DNA of 64,000 nucleotides from SKLM01 sp964421785 (lineage in GTDB: Bacteria > Chloroflexota > Anaerolineae > B4-G1), in assembly GCA_964421785.1 (NCBI GenBank), contig CAYQZG010000003.1:3466-67465 (forward strand). Reading direction: 5' to 3'. Under the pieces are notes generated by a model, which was not told the origin of the DNA, did not search any database, and saw only the letters and a list, made by a program, of their open reading frames with translations. Of this stretch, positions 34,641 through 42,324 are shown piece by piece; positions within the stretch are counted from its first letter, which is position 1, and every line of letters starts with the position of its first letter. Made by a program: the position numbers and the translations under genes.

Positions 34641-35692
34641 CACTCGGCGCTCCTGAGACGGTCTCGGAGAGCGAGAGCCCCTTTATAGAGTTGGTAGCGC
34701 AGGGGGGCTTGGATGCGATCCCACGTTCCGACGGTGCGCACCAGTTCGCCACCAAAGCCTCGCTTGAAGCGGTAAACGCCCCATAGTCCGTCGCTACGTT
34801 TGGTAAACTGATCCTCCAGCGTCTTCCGATCTTCGTCCGGAATGCCCCATAAGTCGTAGGTCGCGCAGCCACGGGACTTCGCCCAGCGCATCGCCTCCCA
34901 CTGTAGCAGGTAGGTGGGCATCTTGTCGCGGTGGGCATCGACGGAGGCGCCGTAAAAATACCAGGAGCGGGGAGGGAGGGCAAAGGCCATCAAACCGGCC
35001 ACGGCGTCCCCTTCTACCTCGGCCAAAAGGAGCCGTGCCCAGTCGCGAGGGGCGAACAACCGATAGGCGCTCTCATAGTAGGCCGGCGGGTGAATGCCGA
35101 AGTCCGCCCGTTCAGCCGTGGTGCTCAGCATGTGGTTGAAGGTGGAGATGTCGTCTACGCCGCCCTCCCGCACGATGACGCCCTTTCGGCCGGCCAGGCG
35201 GATGTTGTAGCGGGTCTTCGATTTCATCGTCATCAGGATCTCGTCTTCGCCCGGCGTGATGTCGACGACGAGGGTGCGCCGGGGCTGAATGGCGCTCAGG
35301 GGGGCGGGACGGAAACCAAGGGAGCGTAGCCTCTCTCGTTGGATCGATTCGTCCTTCAGGTTGGGCTCGACGGTGACGGCCAGGACCCCTTGTGAGCGGG
35401 CGGCATGGCTAAGAGCTGCTACGAGTTGCTCACACTCTCTCCGGTTGGACCAATCGACCAGCGGACCTTTCGGGATGTACGCCAATCGCCCAATGCCACC
35501 AGGGAGATGGCGAAACAGGATCTGTGCTCCAGCTATGAGTTGATCCCCTCGCATCAGCCCCAGGCGTGTGTCAGACCAGCCAAATTGCGCCTTGAGGGCT
35601 CCCCAGGGGCTTGTCTGCAAGACGTGACCGTCAGATCGCTCTGCGACAAAACGGTCCCAGACGCTGGGTTCGACAGAAAAGACGGGCTTCAA
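34640..35692 (-). CDS. FemAB-family peptidyltransferase (first copy)
   Basis: A 350-residue paralogue of the gene that follows, with the same lobes (VLQTSPWGALKAQFGWSDTR, YIPKGPLVDWSNRREC, MKSKTRYNIRLAGRKGVIV, WEAMRWAKSRGCATYDLWGI, VYRFKRGFGGELVRTVGTWD). It probably incorporates the first amino acid of a peptidoglycan cross-bridge or a similar modification. The start is uncertain: TTG at 35692 fits the family N-terminus but lacks a good ribosome binding site. Repeat element D lies about 140 bases upstream on this strand. Confidence 0.86.
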   Translation of the reverse strand: MKPVFSVEPSVWDRFVAERSDGHVLQTSPWGALKAQFGWSDTRLGLMRGDQLIAGAQILFRHLPGGIGRLAYIPKGPLVDWSNRRECEQLVAALSHAARSQGVLAVTVEPNLKDESIQRERLRSLGFRPAPLSAIQPRRTLVVDITPGEDEILMTMKSKTRYNIRLAGRKGVIVREGGVDDISTFNHMLSTTAERADFGIHPPAYYESAYRLFAPRDWARLLLAEVEGDAVAGLMAFALPPRSWYFYGASVDAHRDKMPTYLLQWEAMRWAKSRGCATYDLWGIPDEDRKTLEDQFTKRSDGLWGVYRFKRGFGGELVRTVGTWDRIQAPLRYQLYKGALALRDRLRSAE

Positions 35693-35833
35693 GGTGGCGA
35701 TATTAGCATCTCCTTCAGGCTATGACGTCGGATAGGGGGCCAAGCTGGCGGTGTCGGCCTGGCTGCCTCATCCAACGCAGATTGTCTGCATCGTCGGGGG
35801 TCACAGACCTCCTCCGATCGTGGTCTCGATCAT

Positions 35834-35935
35834 GGGTCTCCTGAAAGAAGCTCGCGAGCCCGTCCCCGGGTCGGCGGGCGGTCACCGCCTAGTCGCCCCG
35901 AGACGGGGCTCAGAGCACCTTTTTTCAGTAGAGCC
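35834..35935. repeat. Large stem-loop repeat (element D)
   Basis: Outer arms GAAAGAAG (35843-35850) and CTTTTTTC (35919-35926) pair, followed by AGTAGAGCCAAT, exactly as in element C at 28863-28969. The apical part differs: GAGCCCGTC (35856-35864) pairs with GACGGGGCTC (35902-35911), enclosing a second hairpin (GGCGGTCACCGCC). It lies between the leftward FemAB and methyltransferase genes. Confidence 0.75.
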
Positions 35936-35970
35936 AATCATGGGTCCTTATGAGCGCGCTCGGCGAGCGG

Positions 35971-36801
35971 TTACCGCTGAGCTATGACAAGCAAACCGCC
36001 GCCTTGGTTGCCTGGCTGGACGTTCATGTCGTAGTAGGTCCGCCAGCGGTTGCTGAGTTGTTTCACAACGAGCTGGCGCAGGAGCCGCTGATATCCCAGA
36101 TGGCGGAGGCGCGGTGAGGCCAGGACGTTCCACAGCGATCTCTGCTGACCGACACCATAGCGGGCGTTCGAGCGGTCCCAGAGGCGTTCCACCCGTTCGG
36201 GCATATAGTACCTGGACTTGAGCAGCGTCAAGTTGGCTTTGGATAGTAACTCCCGCCACTCCTCGGGCGTGTGATAGTGGTGGTGAGCGAGGCGATCATC
36301 GATGCTTGTGGCGTACGCCTCGGCCCCCGTTGGATCGCCCGCTGCCATACGCCTTGCGTAACCGTCGAGCATGCGCGGGAAAGCGTCGGACGGCACGGTA
36401 AAGATGAAACGTCCTTCAGGTTTGAGGACGCGCCGCACCTCGTGCAACACGGGCTGCACGTCGGCGATGTGCTCCAGGACCGAGTTGCTGAACACGGTGG
36501 CGAAGCTTCGGTCGCGGTAGGGCAGCGCTTGACCACTGGCTTGATCGACGTGGTGGTAGTCGTCCGATGCTGCCGCTTGACGGAGCTGGTCTGCCCACGG
36601 GTCGAGCCCAACGTCGACCCCACCCAGGTTCCGAAAGAGGGTCTGTCCGATCAATCCATCGCCACAGCCGAGGTCGAGCAACGGACGTTCTGACCTCCGG
36701 CAGGGTTCAGACGCGGCCCTGAGCTCAATCGCACGCCACAGTGCCACCGGTGGGGCGAACCAGTATATTTTCAGCAACTCAACAAGATAGTCTCTAGTCA
36801 T
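35971..36801 (-). CDS. SAM-dependent methyltransferase (class I)
   Basis: A 276-residue methyltransferase. Motif I is PLLDLGCGDGLIGQTLF (about residue 41), followed by DVGLDPWADQLRQA, the post-motif acidic residue region, FSNSVLEHIADVQPVLHE and RVLKPEGRFIFTVPS, typical of the Methyltransf_11/UbiE-like group. The C-terminal third is family-specific and ends with GGGLLVIAQR. The ATG at 36801 is preferred to the TTG at 36804. It is transcribed toward the FemAB pair, with element D between. Its acceptor is unknown; sugar or lipid modification is plausible from the envelope context. Confidence 0.85.
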   Translation of the reverse strand: MTRDYLVELLKIYWFAPPVALWRAIELRAASEPCRRSERPLLDLGCGDGLIGQTLFRNLGGVDVGLDPWADQLRQAAASDDYHHVDQASGQALPYRDRSFATVFSNSVLEHIADVQPVLHEVRRVLKPEGRFIFTVPSDAFPRMLDGYARRMAAGDPTGAEAYATSIDDRLAHHHYHTPEEWRELLSKANLTLLKSRYYMPERVERLWDRSNARYGVGQQRSLWNVLASPRLRHLGYQRLLRQLVVKQLSNRWRTYYDMNVQPGNQGGGLLVIAQR

Positions 36802-36840
36802 CAATGGTCGAGAAGTGAGTATACCGCAGGCCAGGAGTCA

Positions 36841-36868
36841 TGTCAAAGGTAGTAACTTGTGGTAAAAT
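36841..36868 (+). promoter_or_regulatory. Possible promoter for the epimerase gene
   Basis: TGTCAA (36841-36846) and TAAAAT (36863-36868) are spaced 16 bases in an A+T-rich patch of the divergent region. Transcription from here would place element A in a ~180-base 5' leader of the epimerase mRNA. Confidence 0.45.
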
Positions 36869-36913
36869 ACGCCAAGCCATAGGTAATAGGGAGGGTAACA
36901 CTTCGTCCTGTGC

Positions 36914-37042
36914 GTGAGAACGCCAAGCTCACGTCCCGGGGTCGTCTTGGGGCAGGAAGTTGTCTTCAAGGTGACACTTTCTCGGGCATGGGCCGCCCTC
37001 GAGACGAGGGCTGAGAGCGGCTGCTCACCAGACTGAACTGAT
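36914..37042 (+). repeat. Structured leader-like repeat (element A)
   Basis: Closely related in order and sequence to element B at 40857-40992: both contain GGCCGCCC, GGCTGAGAGC and CTGAACTGAT. GTGAG (36914-36918) pairs with CTCAC (37024-37028), and CTCACGTCCC (36928-36937) pairs in 8 of 10 positions with GAGACGAGGG (37001-37010). The paired positions differ between A and B while pairing is largely kept. It lies directly before the ribosome binding site of the epimerase gene. Confidence 0.7.
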
Positions 37043-37056
37043 GCCAGGGAGGTTCT

Positions 37057-37983
37057 ATGCGTTTTCTCGTCACTGGCGGTGCCGGGTTTCTTGGCGCCGT
37101 GCTTTCCAACCGGTTGTGTCGCGATGGACATCGCGTGCGAGTGATCGATGATCTGAGCGCTGGCAATCCGGATCAACTCGACGACGATGTCCTATTCACC
37201 CGCGGCGACGTGACTGATCGTCCCAAGCTCTGGACGTTGCTTCAGGATGTCGACTGTGTCTATCACCTGGCGGCGCGGGTGCTGGTGAGCGAGTCGATTC
37301 TCTATCCGCGGCAGTACAACGAGGTCAACGTGGGGGGCACGGTCAGTGTGATGGAGGCTATGCGAGATGCGGGGGTGCGCCGTGTGGTGCTGACGTCTTC
37401 CGGTGCGGTCTACGGTGAGCAAGCTGAGCAGCCGGTGCGAGAGGACCATCGCCCCAATCCCCAGTCGCCCTACGCCGTGAGCAAGCTGGCAGCCGAGTAC
37501 TATGTGCGCACGATTGGCGCGCTCTGGGGACTCGAGACGGTGATTCTACGTGTCTTCAATGCCTATGGCCCCGGTCAGAGGTTGCCTCCGTCTCACCCTC
37601 CGGTTGTACCGCGCTTTCTGCAACAGGCTCAGCAGGGTGGGTCGCTGATTATCTTCGGTGGTGGTGGTCAGACGCGTGACTTCGTCTACGTCGATGACGT
37701 GGTTGAGGCGCTGATAGCGGCCTCGAGCGCCTCCAACGTAGACCGGCGTATCATCAACGTGGGCACCGGTCGCGAGACGGCGATCAACGATCTGGCCTAT
37801 TTGGTGGCCGACGTGGTGGGAGAGGAGACGGAGGTGCTCCACAGCCCAGCCGAGAGCGGAGGTGTGGCTCGACTGTGCGCCGATGTCACGGCCGCGCGGC
37901 GGTTGCTGAATTATGAGCCGCAGGTCGGTCTGCCCGAGGGGCTGCGTCTGACGCTGGAACGAGATCCGCGGTTTCAGGAGTAG
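37057..37983 (+). CDS. NAD-dependent epimerase/dehydratase (UDP-glucose 4-epimerase-like)
   Basis: A 308-residue extended short-chain dehydrogenase for sugar nucleotides. It has the glycine-rich VTGGAGFLGAVLSNRL, an acidic residue after strand 2 (VIDDLSAGN), the catalytic TSSGAVYG, YAVSKLAAEYY with the YxxxK pair, and RVFNAYGPGQR. UDP-glucose or UDP-GlcNAc 4-epimerase is the most likely activity, but dehydratases of the same family cannot be excluded. GGGAGG lies five bases before the ATG. The DNA glycosylase gene begins right after its stop. Confidence 0.87.
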   Translation: MRFLVTGGAGFLGAVLSNRLCRDGHRVRVIDDLSAGNPDQLDDDVLFTRGDVTDRPKLWTLLQDVDCVYHLAARVLVSESILYPRQYNEVNVGGTVSVMEAMRDAGVRRVVLTSSGAVYGEQAEQPVREDHRPNPQSPYAVSKLAAEYYVRTIGALWGLETVILRVFNAYGPGQRLPPSHPPVVPRFLQQAQQGGSLIIFGGGGQTRDFVYVDDVVEALIAASSASNVDRRIINVGTGRETAINDLAYLVADVVGEETEVLHSPAESGGVARLCADVTAARRLLNYEPQVGLPEGLRLTLERDPRFQE

Positions 37984-38631
37984 ATGGGGATAGCCGTCAT
38001 CCCAAGGATCATGGGCATGTCTATGCGTTTACCAAGAGAGTTCTTCGCCCGCGACACGCTGACCGTGGCCCGGGATCTTCTGGGAAGGTATGTGGTGCGC
38101 GTGGTACATGGGCCTACGGCCCAAGTGGTCCTTTCAGGGAAGATCGTTGAGACTGAGGCCTACATCGGGGAGGATGACGAGGCCTCGCACGCCAGCCCAG
38201 GACCTACGGAGCGGAACGCCTCGATGTACAAGCAGGCGGGGTATGTCTACGTCTATCTCATCTATGGGATGTACCATTGTTTCAACGTCGTGACCGAGCG
38301 CGAGGGATTCCCGGCCGCGGTGTTGATTCGGGCTCTGGAGCCGCTGAAGGGTCTGGATTTGATGCGTGAGCATCGTGATCGGGTTGGGGTGGGCGACCTT
38401 CGGACGTTGACCAGCGGGCCAGGGCGGCTTTGCGAGGCGTTGGCCATCGATCGAAGCCATGACGGCGCCGATCTATGTGCGCCAGGGTCTCCTCTGTTCC
38501 TGGAGATGGGCGATCCGATCCCCGACACTGCGGTGTCTACCAGTCCACGGGTTAATGTACGCGGCGATGAGAGCGCCGTAAGCGCCCCATGGCGATTCTA
38601 CGTGGAGGGGAGTCCCTACGTCTCGCGCTGA
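37984..38631 (+). CDS. DNA-3-methyladenine glycosylase (AAG/MPG family)
   Basis: A 215-residue base-excision repair enzyme removing alkylated purines. It begins LPREFFARDTLTVARDLLGR and has the family's KIVETEAYIGEDDEASHA (containing the catalytic Glu), SMYKQAGYVYVYLIYGMYHC, RALEPLKGLDLM, GPGRLCEALAI and a final APWRFYVEGSPYVS. The ATG at 37984 follows the epimerase stop directly, with AGGAG just before; in-frame ATGs at 38011-38023 are also possible and closer to the family start. Confidence 0.93.
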   Translation: MGIAVIPRIMGMSMRLPREFFARDTLTVARDLLGRYVVRVVHGPTAQVVLSGKIVETEAYIGEDDEASHASPGPTERNASMYKQAGYVYVYLIYGMYHCFNVVTEREGFPAAVLIRALEPLKGLDLMREHRDRVGVGDLRTLTSGPGRLCEALAIDRSHDGADLCAPGSPLFLEMGDPIPDTAVSTSPRVNVRGDESAVSAPWRFYVEGSPYVSR

Positions 38632-38721
38632 TGCCGGGTGACGGGGGCCGGCAGTCTCATCCCTTGAGAGCGTAGAGATTATGGACGACGGGTGTTCTCT
38701 CTTGGCTGTGAGTGCTGGAGT

Positions 38722-38763
38722 GCCTGGGTCGCACCGCTTCGCTAACGGCGGGTTCGCCCAGGC
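38722..38763. repeat. Second dispersed family, intergenic copy
   Basis: GCCTGGG (38722-38728) and CCCAGGC (38757-38763) pair around GTCGCACCGCTTCGCTAACG. Related sequences occur in frame at 54504-54552, 54736-54845 and 60203-60240. This copy lies upstream of the minC promoter. Confidence 0.75.
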
Positions 38764-38787
38764 CCTCATCGTCTTTCGCCACTCCGT

Positions 38788-38816
38788 TTTCTTGATTGCA
38801 TGTCCTATGCTATAAT
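38788..38816 (+). promoter_or_regulatory. Promoter of the min operon
   Basis: TATAAT at 38811-38816 is a consensus -10 box, 31 bases before the minC start codon. The -35 region is weak; TTTCTT at 38788-38793 gives 17-base spacing. Confidence 0.6.
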
Positions 38817-38846
38817 ACGTCTCGGTTGTTCAGGAGCAGGGATCGC

Positions 38847-39569
38847 ATGAACGTGGGTAGAGTCGATAGAATCACCATTAAGGGCATTCGTCAGGGGCTA
38901 CTGGTTACCCTCGGCGACGGTGACTGGCGTGACGTGCTGGACAAGTTAGAGGCTCATCTCGACGAGAATCCCACTTTTTTTCGCGGCGGCCGACTCGCCC
39001 TTGAGGTTGGGGACCGAGCGTTGACCCATACTCAAATCGAGGATGTGCGCTCTATGGTAGCGCGCCATGGCGTCGAGATGTGGGCGCTGGTGAGCAGCAA
39101 CGCTGTCACACGGGCGGCGGCTCGGGAATCGGGCTTGGTGGTCGATCTCGGCCCTGCCGGTGATCCTGAGCGCGGGGTCGACGAGGCGACGGGCGATCTC
39201 GCCTGGGCGCGCGGGCGTGAGAGCGCCAAAGGGTCTTGCGACGAGGCGGTTATGGTCCGTCGCACGCTTCGTTCTGGTCAGACGCTGCGGCATCCCGGCC
39301 ATATCGTGATCATTGGCGACGTGAATCCGGGCGCGGAGGTCGTGGCCGGGAGGGATATCGTGGTATGGGGAAGGGTACGTGGGCTGGTACACGCGGGGGC
39401 CCTTGGCGACGAGGATGCCGTTATCTGTGCTCTTGATCTGGCTCCTATGCAGCTTCGCATTGGGAGTCATATCGCGCGCTCGCCCGAGGAGCGGCCGAGC
39501 CAGCTTATGCCGGAAAAGGCGTCGGTCCGTGAGGGGCAGATTGTGGTCGTCCCATGGCCTGGTGAATGA
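38847..39569 (+). CDS. minC: Septum site-determining protein MinC
   Basis: FtsZ-polymerisation inhibitor that with MinD blocks division away from mid-cell. About 240 residues. The N-terminal domain has ITIKGIRQGLLVTLGDGDW and KLEAHLDENPTFFRGGRLAL; the C-terminal right-handed beta-helix domain has RTLRSGQTLRHPGHIVIIGD, VNPGAEVVAGRDIVVWG and RGLVHAGALGDEDAVICAL. The linker (ERGVDEATGDLAWARGRES) contains GCGATCTCGCCTGGGC, similar to part of the second repeat family. The ATG at 38847 is chosen over an upstream ATG that would precede the promoter. Its stop overlaps an ATG for minD. Confidence 0.92.
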   Translation: MNVGRVDRITIKGIRQGLLVTLGDGDWRDVLDKLEAHLDENPTFFRGGRLALEVGDRALTHTQIEDVRSMVARHGVEMWALVSSNAVTRAAARESGLVVDLGPAGDPERGVDEATGDLAWARGRESAKGSCDEAVMVRRTLRSGQTLRHPGHIVIIGDVNPGAEVVAGRDIVVWGRVRGLVHAGALGDEDAVICALDLAPMQLRIGSHIARSPEERPSQLMPEKASVREGQIVVVPWPGE

Positions 39570-39592
39570 ATTTGGCAGGGGAGAGGAGGCAG

Positions 39593-40474
39593 ATGAGCGC
39601 AACGCAAGGGGAGGCGAGAGTGGTGACCGTCACGTCCGGCAAGGGAGGGGTGGGAAAGACGACCCTTGCCGCTAATCTGGGCGTTGCCTTGGCTATGAGG
39701 GGTCAGCGAGTCGTCGTCGTCGACGCTGATGTTGGCCTGCGGAACCTGGACGTGATGCTAGGGCTTGAGAATCGGATTGTCTACGATCTGGTGGATGTGA
39801 TTGAGGAGCGATGCCGCTTGCGACAGGCGCTGGTGCGGCATAAGCACCTTTCGAAGCTCTTCCTGCTCCCCGCAGCACAGACCCGTGACAAGGCTGCGGT
39901 CCAGGTGGAGGACATGGTTCGTATTTGCAGCGAGCTTGCAGAGGAGGGTGATGAGCGCCATCCTTTCGATTTCATCTTGATCGACTCGCCCGCCGGGATC
40001 GAGCGAGGCTTTCGCTATGCGCTGGCACCAGCGAGTGAGGTGTTGATCATCACTAACCCAGAGGTTCCTGCCGCGCGCGATGCGGATCGTGTCATTGGCC
40101 TGATTGAAGCTGAGGAGAAAGGGCCGGCGCGGCTGGTCGTCAATCGGATCAAACCGAACATGGTGGAGCGAGGTGAGATGCTCAGTATCGCCGATGTCGT
40201 CGAATTGCTGGCGATCGAGTTGATTGGTGTCATACCAGAGGATCAGGACATCTTGATCGCTGCCAATCGAGGTCAGCCCCTGGCTATGTCGCGCGATAGC
40301 GGGAGTAGACGTCACTCTTCGCAGGCTGGTCGTGCCTTCCACAACATTGCTCGGCGGATGCTGGGAGAGGACGTTCCGTTTCAGCCGCTGATGGAACCGG
40401 GTATGCTTGAACGATTCTTGCGCTTTGTCAGTCCGGGCAGGAAGCAAGAGGCAAGAGGCAGGAAGAAGGACTGA
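39593..40474 (+). CDS. minD: Septum site-determining protein MinD
   Basis: Membrane-associated ATPase that recruits MinC. The deviant Walker A motif TSGKGGVGKTTLAANLGV, DADVGLRNLDVMLGLEN, IDSPAGIERGFRYA and VVNRIKPNMVERGEML are all typical. Between QPLAMSRD and AGRAFHNIARRM lies GSRRHS, encoded by GGGAGTAGACGTCACTCT (40301-40318), an in-frame copy of the 18-bp repeat. The membrane-targeting helix is probably GMLERFLRFVS; after it the chain continues with GRKQEARGRKKD, encoded by a purine-rich repeat. The ATG at 39593 has AGGAGG upstream; an ATG at 39566 overlapping minC is also possible. Confidence 0.93.
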   Translation: MSATQGEARVVTVTSGKGGVGKTTLAANLGVALAMRGQRVVVVDADVGLRNLDVMLGLENRIVYDLVDVIEERCRLRQALVRHKHLSKLFLLPAAQTRDKAAVQVEDMVRICSELAEEGDERHPFDFILIDSPAGIERGFRYALAPASEVLIITNPEVPAARDADRVIGLIEAEEKGPARLVVNRIKPNMVERGEMLSIADVVELLAIELIGVIPEDQDILIAANRGQPLAMSRDSGSRRHSSQAGRAFHNIARRMLGEDVPFQPLMEPGMLERFLRFVSPGRKQEARGRKKD

Positions 40475-40518
40475 ATTCGGCGGTAACGCCGCCTTTACTA
40501 CGAGGGGAGTTGATCAAG

Positions 40519-40812
40519 ATGAGGTTTCTTGAACGCTTGTTGGGGCGCCGTAAGCCGTCCAGCGGGAGGGTGGCCAAGGAACGCCTGCGCCTCGTGCTAA
40601 CGCAAGATCGAGCCGGTATCTCGCCAGCATTGCTGGAGACACTGAAGGATGAGATCATCATGGTTATTTCCCGTCATGTCGACGTTGACGTTGACAGTGT
40701 GCAGGTAACCGTCACACATGGTGGTAGTGGGCGCCACTCCCAACGTGAATCAAGCCTCGTCGCCGACATACCGCTGACGGAGGGCAAAAGCCGTTCCAAG
40801 GGCAAGGATTGA
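40519..40812 (+). CDS. minE: Cell division topological specificity factor MinE
   Basis: A ~97-residue protein that drives MinD release and oscillation. It has the amphipathic N-terminus MRFLERLLGRRKPSS, the MinD-binding RLRLVLTQDRAGISPALLE, and IIMVISRHVDVDVDSVQVTV. After this the family's last strand is interrupted by GGSGRHSQRESS, encoded by GGTAGTGGGCGCCACTCC, an 18-bp repeat unit; the final SSLVADIPL resumes family sequence. The ATG at 40519 has GGGGAG upstream, better placed than the TTG at 40510. Confidence 0.9.
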   Translation: MRFLERLLGRRKPSSGRVAKERLRLVLTQDRAGISPALLETLKDEIIMVISRHVDVDVDSVQVTVTHGGSGRHSQRESSLVADIPLTEGKSRSKGKD

Positions 40813-40856
40813 AGGCGTTGGCAAACTCAGTCGAGCCGTTATGACTATTAGTAATG

Positions 40857-40992
40857 TTTCAGTCTCGTGAGCAAGCTCGGAGCCCCCGTCCCCAGGGGCG
40901 ATCTGAGGCAGAAACCCGTTTCAAAGGCGATGTCTCGTTGCATAGGCCGCCCCCGGGGACGGAGGCTGAGAGCAGTCGCTCATAAAACTGAA
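40857..40992 (+). repeat. Structured leader-like repeat (element B)
   Basis: Nested pairings: TTCAGT (40858-40863) with ACTGAA (40987-40992), GTGAGC (40867-40872) with GCTCAT (40978-40983), and GCCCCCGTCCCC (40882-40893) with GGGGACGGAGGC (40955-40966; one mismatch). The sequence parallels element A at 36914-37042. It occupies most of the gap between minE and the SEDS gene. Confidence 0.75.
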
Positions 40993-41027
40993 CTGATACG
41001 ACTATTACTCGAAGGGTAGGTGATCAG

Positions 41028-42203
41028 CTGCGCGTCTGGCGACACTTTGACTACGTACTATTCGTCACCGCCGTGGTGTTGACTGGTTTTGGGGTGGTGA
41101 TGATCTATAGCGCCAACCTGGGGAGCCTCGATCCGCGCCTACACGACCTATGGCGACGGCAAGCGATCTTTGGAGCTGTGGGGATTGGGTTGGTTGTGCT
41201 ACTGGCGTCATTTCCCCGAGATTTTCACTGGTTAGGTGATTTCTGGTGGCTGATCTACCTGGTGGCTTTGATTCTGCTGGTGCTTGTGCTTTTCTTTGGA
41301 CGGAGCGAAATCGGTCAGGTGCGCAGTTGGTTTGATCTAGGGTTTGTGCGGTTCCAGCCCTCGTTCCTGGCGATGAATCTTCTCGCGCTTTCAGTGGGGG
41401 CTGTGCTCAGTCGTCAGCGAAAGCGTCGCTCCTCCTCCACGCCGCTTTTTGGAGCGCCCAAGACGAGCTTGGCTGCTGCGTTGTCCGAGGAGATTGGGTT
41501 AGCCAATTATCTTGCCTCTTTTGCGATGACGCTCGTGCTGGCAGCTCTGGTCTTTCGACAGCCAGATATGGGAACGGCTGCGGTGCTGGTCGCGATGTGG
41601 CTGGCGATGGTGTTTGAATCCGATCTCGGTGTGCGCTACATCTTTGCCACCGCTTTGGTAGGGCTGGGGGCTGTGTACCCGATCTGGAAAGTGATGGAAG
41701 CCCTAGATTTCGGATATATGCAGGAGCGAATTTGGGGATTTATCAACCCCAGCAGCAACCCCGACGTTGCATACCAGTTGCAGCAGGCCGCGATCGCCAT
41801 TGGGTCTGGCGGGATGTGGGGCAAGGGGTTCGCTCAGGGTACGCAGAGTCAGTTACGCTATCTACCGGTGCGACATACGGACTTCATCTTCGCCGTCATC
41901 GCTGAGGAGCTGGGATTCGCGGGTGTGATAGTTTTGTTCTTGCTCTATCTGATCCTCTTCTATCGCTTGCTGCGTGTTGTCTTGATCGCGTCAGACGCTT
42001 TTGGGCGGATGATTGCCACCGGAACTCTGGCGATGATTCTGTTCCAGGCCGTGGTCAATATTGGGATGAACTTGAGGTTACTGCCGGTGGCGGGTCTACC
42101 ACTCCCCTTTATCAGTTACGGGCCGGCAGCTCTCTTGACCACTATGATTGGTATCGGATTGTCCGAAAACGTGGTCATGCGTCATCAGAAGTTGGAGTTC
42201 TGA
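41028..42203 (+). CDS. SEDS peptidoglycan polymerase, RodA-like
   Basis: A polytopic SEDS protein. The end of helix 1 (GFGVVMIYSAN), RQPDMGTAAVL with the conserved Asp, GSGGMWGKGFAQGTQSQLRY, LPVRHTDFIFAVIAEELGF and NLRLLPVAGLPLPFISYG are diagnostic. It adds glycans during cell elongation (RodA) or division (FtsW); the RodA-type motifs and min-gene neighbourhood favour RodA. The first standard start codon is GTG at 41073, which would cut helix 1; the in-frame CTG at 41028 gives a complete N-terminus (LRVWRHFDYVLFVTAVVL) and follows TAGGTGAT. The real start is uncertain. The loop after helix 4 is long and basic. Confidence 0.85.
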   Translation: MRVWRHFDYVLFVTAVVLTGFGVVMIYSANLGSLDPRLHDLWRRQAIFGAVGIGLVVLLASFPRDFHWLGDFWWLIYLVALILLVLVLFFGRSEIGQVRSWFDLGFVRFQPSFLAMNLLALSVGAVLSRQRKRRSSSTPLFGAPKTSLAAALSEEIGLANYLASFAMTLVLAALVFRQPDMGTAAVLVAMWLAMVFESDLGVRYIFATALVGLGAVYPIWKVMEALDFGYMQERIWGFINPSSNPDVAYQLQQAAIAIGSGGMWGKGFAQGTQSQLRYLPVRHTDFIFAVIAEELGFAGVIVLFLLYLILFYRLLRVVLIASDAFGRMIATGTLAMILFQAVVNIGMNLRLLPVAGLPLPFISYGPAALLTTMIGIGLSENVVMRHQKLEF

Positions 42204-42251
42204 GCAACGGCACTCGACTGAGCTACGCTCAGCTTGGCGAGCAGCTCTTCG

Positions 42252-42274
42252 AGCTGGGCACAGAGTGCCCAGCT
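42252..42274. terminator. Ten-bp perfect hairpin between SEDS gene and glnS
   Basis: AGCTGGGCAC and GTGCCCAGCT form a perfect stem with an AGA loop. No T-run follows on either strand, so Rho-independent termination is not assured. Neighbouring GAGCTACGCTCAGCTTGG and GCAGCTCTTCGAGCTG form further small inverted repeats. Confidence 0.5.
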
Positions 42275-42324
42275 ACGAAGGGAGAGTAGGCCGGTACTAT
42301 GGGAGCTACGGAGGAGTTTCAAGT

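Noticed and set aside
36914..37042. Element A as a T-box or known riboswitch
   Set aside because: No T-box sequence, specifier loop or known aptamer core could be recognised, and a related copy precedes an unrelated gene.
42148..42324. 59-residue N-terminal extension of glnS
   Set aside because: It overlaps the SEDS gene end and a hairpin; family similarity and GGAGGAG point to the ATG at 42325.
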